Positions 6,980-12,485 of a stretch of 12,485 nucleotides of DNA are shown here, piece by piece. The stretch spans positions 1-12,485 of the forward strand of contig JAKFXW010000054.1 of the NCBI GenBank assembly GCA_021731185.1. Reading direction: 5' to 3'. The stretch's first letter is position 1. Every line of letters starts with the position of its first letter. The position numbers and the translations under genes are program-made. The notes beneath the pieces are model-generated. The model saw nothing but the letters and a program-made list of their open reading frames with translations, did no database searches and had not been told where the DNA came from. This stretch comes from Gallionellaceae bacterium. GTDB taxonomy: Bacteria; Pseudomonadota; Gammaproteobacteria; Burkholderiales; Gallionellaceae.

Positions 6980-7765
6980 ATGGTCAAATCATTATTTGTT
7001 TTACTGCTGCTCGGCACGCTTCATTTCGCCTATGCTGAACCTGTCACCAAAGCTGCCAAAGTCCAAGCAGCCAAAGCCCAGGCAGCAAGCCCCACAGCAA
7101 GCTCCAGTGCTGCTCGGGTCAAGCTCACGCTACAAAAAAATTATCCCCAACTAGGTGAAATCAAGCAAGTAAACAAAGCCAATATCATGGGCTTGTACGA
7201 AGTGGTTGTACAGGGCGAATTATTTTATACCGACGAAAAAGCGCGCTACCTTATTTCTGGCAGTATCTTCGATCTGAAAAACGGGCGCAACATAACCGCA
7301 GAGCGTACAAGTAAATTATTTGCAGTGGATTTTAATAGCCTGCCATTTGATCTGGCCTTGAAAAGAGTCAAAGGAAACGGCCTGCGTAAAATGGCTTATT
7401 TCACTGACCCCAATTGCTCTTTCTGCAAAAAATTAGAGCAAGAGCTCACGCAAGTGGACAATGTGACCCTGTACATCTTTCACCTGACCCTATTCGATGG
7501 ATCGGATCAAAAAGTAAAAGGCGTTTTATGCAGCAAAAATCCAATTAAAGCGTGGGATGATTTGATGCTGAATAACGCCATGCCCACCACAGGCACGTGC
7601 GACACGCCCACCATGAAAGTAGCAGAGCTAAGCCGCAAGCTGAATATAAACGGCACACCCGCGCTGATATTTGCTGATGGCGTATTAGTACCCGGATTTA
7701 GACCTGCTGCTGAATTGGAGAAAGCATTAAACCAAACCATGGAAGTCAGCAAGTCATCACGTTAA
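6980..7765 (+). CDS. dsbC: DsbC-type periplasmic thiol:disulfide isomerase
   Basis: Rearranges wrong disulfides in exported proteins; the dimer is kept reduced by DsbD. A hydrophobic signal peptide (KSLFVLLLLGTLHFAYA) ends in an AYA cleavage site, followed by an Ala/Lys-rich linker to about residue 46 and the N-terminal dimerisation domain. The thioredoxin-fold domain has the active site CSFC (Cys147-Cys150, counted from the ATG at 6977) in FTDPNCSFCKK, and a cis-proline in INGTPALIF. A second pair, VLCSKN and TGTCDTP, matches the structural disulfide of DsbC. Two adjacent ATGs exist at 6977 and 6980. AGGAG at 6969-6973 is three bases from the first and six from the second, so 6980 is preferred. 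E. coli DsbC has CGYC in place of CSFC. Confidence 0.9.
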   Translation: MVKSLFVLLLLGTLHFAYAEPVTKAAKVQAAKAQAASPTASSSAARVKLTLQKNYPQLGEIKQVNKANIMGLYEVVVQGELFYTDEKARYLISGSIFDLKNGRNITAERTSKLFAVDFNSLPFDLALKRVKGNGLRKMAYFTDPNCSFCKKLEQELTQVDNVTLYIFHLTLFDGSDQKVKGVLCSKNPIKAWDDLMLNNAMPTTGTCDTPTMKVAELSRKLNINGTPALIFADGVLVPGFRPAAELEKALNQTMEVSKSSR

Positions 7766-7926
7766 AGAAACACTATGTAGTCGGCGAATGTACGCGGTAT
7801 CTGTCGCTTCGCAACCTCGGATTTTGAGTACCGTGCTGGTTAAAATCAGGGGCTGGAGGCTAGCTTCACCCTTCCCATGTTCATTCCCTTCCCCCTTGCA
7901 GTGATTGTTTTTATCGGGAATTGGAA
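7766..7926. other. Convergent gap between dsbC and mltA
   Basis: No gene is seen in these 161 bases. Positions 7786-7828 resemble 2395-2436 (GAATGTAC, CTGTCGC and a further 15/21 matches), so it is probably a decayed copy of the same dispersed repeat. A near-palindrome GAGGCTAGCTTC lies at about 7856-7867. No stem with an adjacent T-run is obvious, so how the two converging transcripts end is not clear. Confidence 0.4.
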
Positions 7927-9132
7927 TTAATTCAGCGCAGGCTCACTACCCTTGGGGAACAGCACCCACAGCCGTCCTTGCTGTTTCATTTTGCCAGCTT
8001 GTGCACCTGCCAAATGCCCCGCGCCCCAGAAAAAATCGGCACGCACTGCACCGCGAATCGCACCTCCGGTATCTTGCGCCAGCATGAGCCGATTAAGCGG
8101 TGCGCTGTCATTAGGATAAGTGGTCGATAAAAACACTGGCGCGCCCAGTGGAATAATTCTGGGATCAATAGCCAAACTGTATTCGTTGGTGAGTGGTACA
8201 CCGAGCGAGCCAGGCGGAGTAGCAAAGCTGTCGGGCAGCTCGCGGAAGAATACATAGCTGGGATTGTGCCCCAATAACACGTCTAATCTGTCTGGATTTC
8301 TCTCGCCCCATAACTTAATACTCTGCATGGAAGCCTCTTCTAATTTAAGCTCGCCCATGTCGACCAATTTTTTTCCAATCGACATATAGGGATGGCCATT
8401 CTGCTCGGCATAGCCCACTTTTGCTTGCGTGCCATCGGGCAAATCAATGCGCCCCGAACCTTGGATGTGCAAAAAAAACACTTCCACTGGATGCTCTACC
8501 CAAAATAGCTCGCGTCCTTTTAAGGCGGCTACGCCTGTCCCTCCGCCCGTTTCAATGTCAGCACGACTGTAATAGGGCAGCACGCGATTGCCCTGCACGC
8601 GACCACGTAACCGCATATCTTTTAATTGCGGGTAAGTAATGCCTAAATCAATAACCAGCAAATCATTTGGCACGGCATATATCGGATAACGAAAGCGCGA
8701 AGTTTTGGTGCGACTGCCTTTCAACACAGGTTCGTAATATCCAGTAATGATGCCCTGCTCGGTGCCGTCTGGGTTAAACACTTGATAGGGGTTAAACCAC
8801 TCTTCGTAAAATTCCCGCAAAGCGTGGTTGTCGTTGGCATTAAATGTTTCTGCGAGGCCACACACTTCGCTCCAATCCGTGCGTGATTTCAGCACGCGGC
8901 AGCTTTGCAAAAAAGCCTGATGCGAAATAGAGAGATTGAGCGATTGCCAGTCTGGCAGCATCTCCCACTTGCTGGGCGAGAAGGTTGGTGCTGGTGTTGG
9001 TGCAGGCGTTGCACTGGTTGTTGGCGATTTAGGCGTGCTACAAGCGCCGAACAATAGACACAGCGCGACTGCCCAGATTTTCTTATTGCCCGTGCATGTT
9101 TGATTGAAAAGTTGGTTGGATGAAAAATTCAT
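7927..9132 (-). CDS. mltA: Membrane-bound lytic murein transglycosylase A (lipoprotein)
   Basis: Cleaves the MurNAc-GlcNAc bond of peptidoglycan with formation of 1,6-anhydroMurNAc, from the inner face of the outer membrane. The 401-residue protein has a charged N-terminus, a hydrophobic core and the lipobox LLFGAC with Cys31. Ser follows at +2, which favours outer-membrane sorting. A Pro/Thr/Ala linker runs from 33 to about 52. The MltA domain includes GIITGYYEPVLKGS and ALKGRELFWVEHPVEVFFLHIQGSGRI. The C-terminal 3D (double-psi barrel) part carries AQDTGGAIRG (Asp354) and RADFFWG (Asp366), the conserved acidic region holding the catalytic Asp. AAGG overlapping the upstream methyltransferase stop serves the ATG at 9132. 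It is the last gene of the apaG cluster. Confidence 0.95.
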   Translation of the reverse strand: MNFSSNQLFNQTCTGNKKIWAVALCLLFGACSTPKSPTTSATPAPTPAPTFSPSKWEMLPDWQSLNLSISHQAFLQSCRVLKSRTDWSEVCGLAETFNANDNHALREFYEEWFNPYQVFNPDGTEQGIITGYYEPVLKGSRTKTSRFRYPIYAVPNDLLVIDLGITYPQLKDMRLRGRVQGNRVLPYYSRADIETGGGTGVAALKGRELFWVEHPVEVFFLHIQGSGRIDLPDGTQAKVGYAEQNGHPYMSIGKKLVDMGELKLEEASMQSIKLWGERNPDRLDVLLGHNPSYVFFRELPDSFATPPGSLGVPLTNEYSLAIDPRIIPLGAPVFLSTTYPNDSAPLNRLMLAQDTGGAIRGAVRADFFWGAGHLAGAQAGKMKQQGRLWVLFPKGSEPALN

Positions 9133-9141
9133 ATCGAAACC

Positions 9142-9756
9142 TTATTGAACTTTCTGCAATTCTATTAAACGAAACCAGCCCCGCGCCAGTATCGGCTCAT
9201 CTGTAATTACCCGCAAATCTGGAGCAGAACGCATGACTTCTTCAAACACCACATCCAGCCGTGTGGCGAGTTGTCCTACCAGCGGAGTCAGCGCGCGGCG
9301 TAACCAGGCACGCTCACCAGCCTGCAAAAATTTATCAAATAAAAACATTCGCCCGCCCGGTTTAAGCACACGTGCCGCCTCGTGCAAACATAAAGGGGGC
9401 TGCGGCACCACAGCCACAATCAGGTGCAATATTAAATAATCAAAACAGTTTGCGGCAAAAGGGAGCGCCATGCTGTCGCCCTGCACGCACTGCATATTTA
9501 AATTATCCGCACGGGGTTGCGCGCGAGCCAACATGGCCGCCGTAATATCCAGCGCGGTGTATTCGTGGCACAAGGGCAGATAGAGCAAATCCAGACCCGT
9601 ACCCACACCATTGAGCAACACCTTTGCTGCGCCCTGTTGCGGCAATACTTGTTGGGGCAAGCGAGCTAAGCTGCGTTTACGCGCAGCTCGCGTAGCGCGG
9701 TCGACGAATAAATCATAGAACGGGGCAATGAAGCGATAACTGGTTTTTAAGGACAT
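9142..9756 (-). CDS. Class I SAM-dependent methyltransferase, substrate unknown
   Basis: A 204-residue Rossmann-fold methyltransferase. It begins SYRFIAPFYDLFVDRATRAARKR, like UbiE- and phospholipid-methyltransferase-type enzymes. Motif I is VLLNGVGTGLDLL (46-58), with Asn49 where most members have Glu or Asp. ALDIT supplies the ribose-binding acid Asp70. QGDSMALPF follows as motif II, with a partner-strand FDYLILHLIVAVV, then ARVLKPGGRMFLFD. No zinc site or added domain is seen. The substrate may be a lipid or quinone precursor by resemblance, but this is weak. The ATG is two bases after the apaG stop, and its own TAA overlaps the mltA ribosome binding site, so the three genes are probably co-translated. 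Confidence 0.85.
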   Translation of the reverse strand: MSLKTSYRFIAPFYDLFVDRATRAARKRSLARLPQQVLPQQGAAKVLLNGVGTGLDLLYLPLCHEYTALDITAAMLARAQPRADNLNMQCVQGDSMALPFAANCFDYLILHLIVAVVPQPPLCLHEAARVLKPGGRMFLFDKFLQAGERAWLRRALTPLVGQLATRLDVVFEEVMRSAPDLRVITDEPILARGWFRLIELQKVQ

Positions 9757-9758
9757 CT

Positions 9759-10142
9759 CTAATGCAGCACGCGCGGCACGCTCAACACAAACTGCGGAAT
9801 CGGCACATCAAAGCGCGAGCCATCTTCCGCCTGCATTTGATAACTGCCAGACATGGTGCCGACCTGCGTAGATAGCACTGCACCGCTGGTATATTCAAAA
9901 CCCTGATTCGGTCGAATGAGCGGCTGCTCGCCTATCACGCCCTGCCCGCGCACTTCTTCCACATGCCGATTCGCATCGGTAATAATCCAATGACGGCTAA
10001 TCAGCTTGGCGGTTGTGCTGCCTGTATTGGTAATGGTGATGGTGTAGGAAAAAACAAACCGATTTTCCACTTCATTCGATTGCTCCGACAAATAACTGAC
10101 CTGCGTGGAGATTTTGATGCGATGATTATCTGGTGTGTTCAT
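9759..10142 (-). CDS. apaG: ApaG (DUF525) family protein
   Basis: A small single-domain immunoglobulin-like beta protein; its biochemical role is still poorly defined (magnesium/cobalt and diadenosine tetraphosphate phenotypes were reported for family members). The signature YTITITNTGSTTAKLISRHWIITD, VRGQGVIGEQPLI and FEYTSGAVLSTQVGTMSGSYQM are the family's core, including the glycine-rich phosphate-binding-like loop. The ATG at 10142 gives 127 residues, near E. coli ApaG (125). A TTG at 10178 would add 12 residues (SSESKCCEIPT) with no better ribosome binding site, so the ATG is chosen. It heads the apaG-methyltransferase-mltA run. Confidence 0.95.
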   Translation of the reverse strand: MNTPDNHRIKISTQVSYLSEQSNEVENRFVFSYTITITNTGSTTAKLISRHWIITDANRHVEEVRGQGVIGEQPLIRPNQGFEYTSGAVLSTQVGTMSGSYQMQAEDGSRFDVPIPQFVLSVPRVLH

Positions 10143-10198
10143 GGTTGGTATTTCACAACATTTTGATTCAGATGACAAGACTTAAACTTAAAAATAAC

Positions 10199-10216
10199 AT
10201 TGTCCCCTTGTGGGAC
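10199..10216 (-). repeat. 18-bp motif, copy 1 of an inverted pair
   Basis: ATTGTCCCCTTGTGGGAC here is the exact reverse complement of 11843-11860. Within it GTCCC and GGGAC can form a 5-6 bp stem with a 5-base loop. It lies in the leader of apaG. A third, 17-base match lies in the hydroxylase gene at 6422-6438. Confidence 0.75.
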
Positions 10217-10222
10217 ACTGCA

Positions 10223-10516
10223 TCAAAATAAATGGCGGTTAAGAAACATATGCGTCGCGATGCTGGCAGCATAGCCAAGTGCGATGACTGGTGTCCATTT
10301 GAGGTGACCGAAAAAAGTATATACGCCGCGGTCCCATCAGCGCAACATCTGCGGCTGAGCCAATCGACAACAGTGAGAAAAACACTCACAAATCAACCAG
10401 ACCATTACTGGCCTGTAATTTCTTTGCCATGCAATCAGGGTCACCCAAAGCAACGCGAGCAGTGTAATAAAACGGTTCAGGAATGCATTGCTAAAAAATG
10501 GTGTTGCGCGAAACAT
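10223..10516 (-). pseudogene. Probable remnant of a small membrane-protein gene (in-frame TGA)
   Basis: On the minus strand a 98-codon frame runs from ATG at 10516 to TGA at 10223-10225, broken only by a TGA at 10337-10339. The first part has a hydrophobic helix (RFITLLALLWVTLIAWQ) and YRPVMVWLIC. The part after the stop reads WDRGVYTFFGHLKW, then TPVIALGYAASIATHMFLNR. Both look like real transmembrane protein. The 30 or so codons before the internal stop look poor in this frame (CFSHCCRLAQPQ). The neighbouring frame there gives VFLTVVDWLSR, so two compensating frameshifts are as likely as one stop mutation. I do not recognise the family. It starts 28 bases after the alx stop, on the same strand. 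No good ribosome binding site is seen, and it could still be chance. Confidence 0.4.
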
Positions 10517-10544
10517 AACTGGCGTACATCACATGTTAGTTAAA

Positions 10545-11507
10545 CTATGTCTGTTTGCCTGTACTTGCCCGCAGGCTCAATAGCATACTGATGCCCAACA
10601 CCGCGATGATCACCCCCAAGGACACCTCCACCGGAATTTTGAACCAATCTACGATGAGCATTTTAATACCCACGAACATCAGCACTACCGCTAGGCCATA
10701 TTTGAGCAAATGAAAACGTTCGGCCATGTCGGCCAGCAAAAAATACAGCGCGCGCAAACCTAAAATGGCGAAAATGTTAGAGGTAAACACAATGAACGGA
10801 TCCTGAGTTACAGCAAAAATAGCCGGAATACTATCCACCGCAAAAATAAGATCCGATGCCTCAATCAGTACCAGCACCAGAAACATCGGCGTAAACCAGC
10901 GCACACCCTTGTCATAAATCCAGAATTTGTCGCCGTGATAGTCGTCGGTAATGCGCACATGTTTACGCAACCATTTCAACAGCGGGTTCTTGGAGAGATC
11001 AGGCTGGTGATCGGCGAACATGAGCATCTTGATACCAGTAATCAGCAGGAAAGCACCAAAAATATACAATACCCAGTGGAACTGTGCGATCAGCCAGGCA
11101 CCCAGCAAAATCAGCACGGCGCGCATGATGATGGCACCCAGTACACCGTAAACCAGCACACGTTTCTGAAATTCCAGTGGCACAGCAAAAAAAGAAAATA
11201 TCATGACGAAAACGAAAATGTTGTCCATCGCCAAGGTTTTTTCCAGCAAATAACCGGTGAGATACTCTACAACCTTGGCATCCGCCACTTCACGTCCAGC
11301 AGTGTGATCGAGCCAACCCCACAACGCACCGCCGAACAGCATCGCCAGCGCAAACCAGATCAGCGACCAAGTGAGTGCTTCACGAAATGTAACTTTGTGT
11401 GCCTTGTTTCTGCCCAATAAAAACAGATCCACTGCCAGCATCGCTAACACAAAGACCCCAAACCCAATCCACATCCACCAAGTGCCTATTGATTGCAATT
11501 CAACCAT
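10545..11507 (-). CDS. alx: Alx/TerC-family integral membrane protein (probable manganese exporter)
   Basis: A polytopic inner-membrane protein of the TerC family, very close to E. coli Alx along its length. The shared blocks are WSLIW, LTGYLLEKTLAMDNIFVF, KRVLVYGVLGAIIMRA, QFHWVLYIFGAFLLITGIKM, LIEASDLIFAVDSIPAIFAVTQDPFIVFTSNIFAILGLRA and LKYGLAVVLMFVGIKMLIVD. The acidic residues in EKTLAMDN and SDLIFAVDS are the family's presumed metal site. The Alx/MntP-type members are linked to Mn2+ export and alkaline pH. About nine helices can be counted. ATGs at 11513 and 11507 are both in frame. AGGGAAG touches the first but is six bases from the second, so 11507 (320 residues) is preferred. Confidence 0.95.
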   Translation of the reverse strand: MVELQSIGTWWMWIGFGVFVLAMLAVDLFLLGRNKAHKVTFREALTWSLIWFALAMLFGGALWGWLDHTAGREVADAKVVEYLTGYLLEKTLAMDNIFVFVMIFSFFAVPLEFQKRVLVYGVLGAIIMRAVLILLGAWLIAQFHWVLYIFGAFLLITGIKMLMFADHQPDLSKNPLLKWLRKHVRITDDYHGDKFWIYDKGVRWFTPMFLVLVLIEASDLIFAVDSIPAIFAVTQDPFIVFTSNIFAILGLRALYFLLADMAERFHLLKYGLAVVLMFVGIKMLIVDWFKIPVEVSLGVIIAVLGISMLLSLRASTGKQT

Positions 11508-11691
11508 TATCATCTTCCCTATTTTTTATCGAACAATACATCAAACCATCGGCATTGTAGAGCAACCACAAAACTGCTTGAGAAAAAATAGTGGGGTCAT
11601 GATGGTCGGCGCGATAACGAACACCCACGTCAAATAGAGACACGACCATGTAACGCAACACAATCGCCAATTGGCTAAACTCGGCAGGCAT
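11500..11691 (-). CDS. Possible leader ORF overlapping the alx start (doubtful)
   Basis: A 63-codon frame starting MPAEFSQLAIVLRY lies just upstream of alx. Its stop codon (11500-11502) overlaps the first codons of alx, an arrangement seen in coupled upstream ORFs. A weak G-rich stretch (AGGGCGAG) lies a few bases before its ATG. I do not recognise the peptide, and its composition is not clearly protein-like, so it may be chance. Confidence 0.2.
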   Translation of the reverse strand: MPAEFSQLAIVLRYMVVSLFDVGVRYRADHHDPTIFSQAVLWLLYNADGLMYCSIKNREDDNG

Positions 11692-11842
11692 GGGCGCACT
11701 CGCCCTAAAAAAAGGGTGAAATCAAGTAAAAATGCATTAAAAGTTGCAGGTTGAACAGAATAGGTTGCTGCAATGGCAACTTTTAGAAGTGGGTTGGGGG
11801 ACACCACGTGGAACATGCTCCGGTAGTACCGCTACGGTCAGA

Positions 11843-11860
11843 GTCCCACAAGGGGACAAT
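11843..11860 (+). repeat. 18-bp motif, copy 2 of an inverted pair
   Basis: GTCCCACAAGGGGACAAT, the exact reverse complement of 10199-10216. The two copies flank the alx gene at about 1.6 kb distance. Next to this copy is a run of overlapping small palindromes (11818-11838). Confidence 0.75.
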
Positions 11861-11906
11861 GAGATATTTCCATAACCAGCAGGTTCACAGCAGCCCCACC
11901 AGCCTT

Positions 11907-11969
11907 GTACAACAAACGGTTCAGATTGCGGCTCGCTTCGCGATCACAATTTAACCTTACTCGTTAGGC
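11907..11969. repeat. attC-like imperfect palindrome (63 bp)
   Basis: GTACAAC (11907-11913) fits the integron R'' consensus RYYYAAC in 6 of 7 positions, and GTTAGGC (11963-11969) fits R' GTTRRRY in 7 of 7. Between them are inner arms that can pair with bulges: AACG...CGTT, GGTT...AACC and ATTG...CAAT. The centre is TCGCTTCGCGA. The length of 63 bp is that of short attC sites. No integrase gene or second site is in view, so this may be a lone or decayed cassette site, or chance resemblance. Confidence 0.35.
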
Positions 11970-12016
11970 GATTTGTTTGACAACTGGAGAGTACAACGCC
12001 CAATGTGTAATCACCC

Positions 12017-12485
12017 TTACCGAGCTGCGACTTTTTCCAGCACGTGGCGCGTCATGCTGAGCGCAAGTTCGTGCTCACCCAGAAATACCGTTCCCGCATT
12101 CTCTTTCCGCAGCAGCACCGCCTCTTCTTCACTATGGGTGCGCACTAAAGTCTCGACCTGCGGGTTGAGCATGCGCGCGGTTTCGATCATGCGACGCGCA
12201 CGCAGCGCATCGGGGGTCGCAATCACCAACATATGCGCGCGCGCAATATGCGCTTGAATTAAAACGGCCGGGTTTGAGGCATCGCCCGCGACGGCATGGA
12301 TTCCACGTTCGCGCAAGGTCTCGACCAGTTCACGATTCTGCTCCACCACCACGTACACCAGCCCGTGTGTGGCCAGCGTCTCGCCGATACGGCGGCCGAC
12401 GCGGCCATAGCCGACCAGCACCACATGGCCCGTAACCTCGTGCGACTCGGCCGCCACGGGCAACTCCGCCAAGGGATCATCGGGG
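12017..12485 (-). CDS. ybaL: YbaL/Kef-type cation:proton antiporter, C-terminal RCK domain (partial)
   Basis: The gene enters from beyond the right edge; only the last 155 or so codons are present, and the frame stays open to base 12485. The visible part is an RCK (TrkA-N) Rossmann domain. It starts with GHVVLVGYGRVGRRIGETL (GxGxxG nucleotide site), VVVEQNRELVETLRERG (acid at the end of strand 2), GDASNP and VIATPDALRARRMI. It ends with the MTRHVLE tail. This pattern fits YbaL and Kef CPA2 antiporters, in which the domain gates K+/H+ exchange in response to nucleotides. The N-terminal transporter domain is not visible. G+C content here (about 60% or more) is clearly above that of alx and the purine genes. 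Confidence 0.88.
   Translation of the reverse strand, partial: PDDPLAELPVAAESHEVTGHVVLVGYGRVGRRIGETLATHGLVYVVVEQNRELVETLRERGIHAVAGDASNPAVLIQAHIARAHMLVIATPDALRARRMIETARMLNPQVETLVRTHSEEEAVLLRKENAGTVFLGEHELALSMTRHVLEKVAAR

Larger units (their letters stand above)
11514..12016. other. Long gap upstream of alx with structured sequence
   Basis: About 500 bases with no recognised gene. It holds a 10-bp inverted repeat (11738-11747 with 11776-11785), the palindrome CGGTAGTACCG near 11820-11830, the second copy of an 18-bp inverted motif (11843-11860) and an attC-like palindrome (11907-11969). E. coli alx has a yybP-ykoY manganese riboswitch in its leader. I looked for that element's conserved GGGGAGUA loop on the minus strand and did not find it. 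No promoter is convincing by eye. Confidence 0.5.

Noticed and set aside
10185..10216. Hairpin plus T-rich stretch as an intrinsic terminator of alx
   Set aside because: The stem has only 5-6 pairs and the T-run is about 8 bases away, and the same motif occurs in coding sequence, so a dispersed motif is a better account.
10168..10389. Minus-strand frame starting MSVFLTVVDW as an intact gene
   Set aside because: Only its first dozen residues look protein-like; the rest is poor and runs into the apaG start. It is treated as the middle piece of the broken frame.
10232..10543. Plus-strand 103-codon frame between apaG and alx
   Set aside because: Cys/Gln/His-rich composition, no ribosome binding site, no family resemblance; opposite to the more protein-like minus-strand frame.
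11541..11816. Minus-strand 91-codon frame upstream of alx
   Set aside because: Composition looks like translated non-coding DNA (Cys, Phe and Pro clusters) and it crosses the stem-forming sequence; no recognisable domain.
1..12485. CRISPR array, tRNA or rRNA genes, phage genes or defence system
   Set aside because: No regularly spaced repeats, no tRNA-like cloverleaf or rRNA signature, and no phage or defence domains were seen on either strand by eye.

Overview
The window looks like chromosomal DNA from a betaproteobacterium, perhaps a Nitrosomonadales/Gallionella-type lineage. This is an inference from three things: the dusB-fis-purH-purD gene order, the apaG-methyltransferase-mltA cluster, and a ubiquinone-type hydroxylase next to dsbC. 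Base composition is roughly half G+C except at the right edge. Nearly all genes are housekeeping genes; the less ordinary material lies between them.

Layout. 1-281: a non-coding, IS5-like miniature inverted-repeat element with a CTAA target duplication, followed by a small palindrome behind purD. 388-5556 (all minus): transcription runs dusB -> fis -> purH -> (dispersed repeat) -> Sel1-repeat gene -> purD. This joins tRNA dihydrouridylation, a nucleoid protein and the last steps of IMP synthesis, as in the dusB-fis and purHD operons of other proteobacteria. The Sel1 gene and a repeat-like segment separate purH from purD. 5557-5735: divergent promoter region. 5736-7765 (plus): a UbiH/UbiF/COQ6-type flavin hydroxylase, then a DsbC-type periplasmic disulfide isomerase. 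7766-7926: convergent gap with a decayed repeat. 7927-10142 (minus): apaG -> class I SAM methyltransferase -> mltA, with gaps of 2 and 9 bases, a compact operon. 10143-10544: gap holding a probable broken small membrane-protein gene. 10545-11507 (minus): an Alx/TerC-family membrane protein. 11508-12016: a long structured gap with an attC-like palindrome and one copy of an 18-bp inverted motif. 12017-12485 (minus, partial): the C-terminal RCK domain of a YbaL/Kef-type cation antiporter, clearly richer in G+C than the rest.

I see no convincing new multi-gene system. The points most worth checking are: the IS5-type MITE; the attC-like site and matching 18-bp inverted motifs around alx; the in-frame-stop remnant behind alx; the basic C-terminal tail on Fis; and three separate short tandem duplications (the dusB 3' end, the hydroxylase gene and the promoter region between them).
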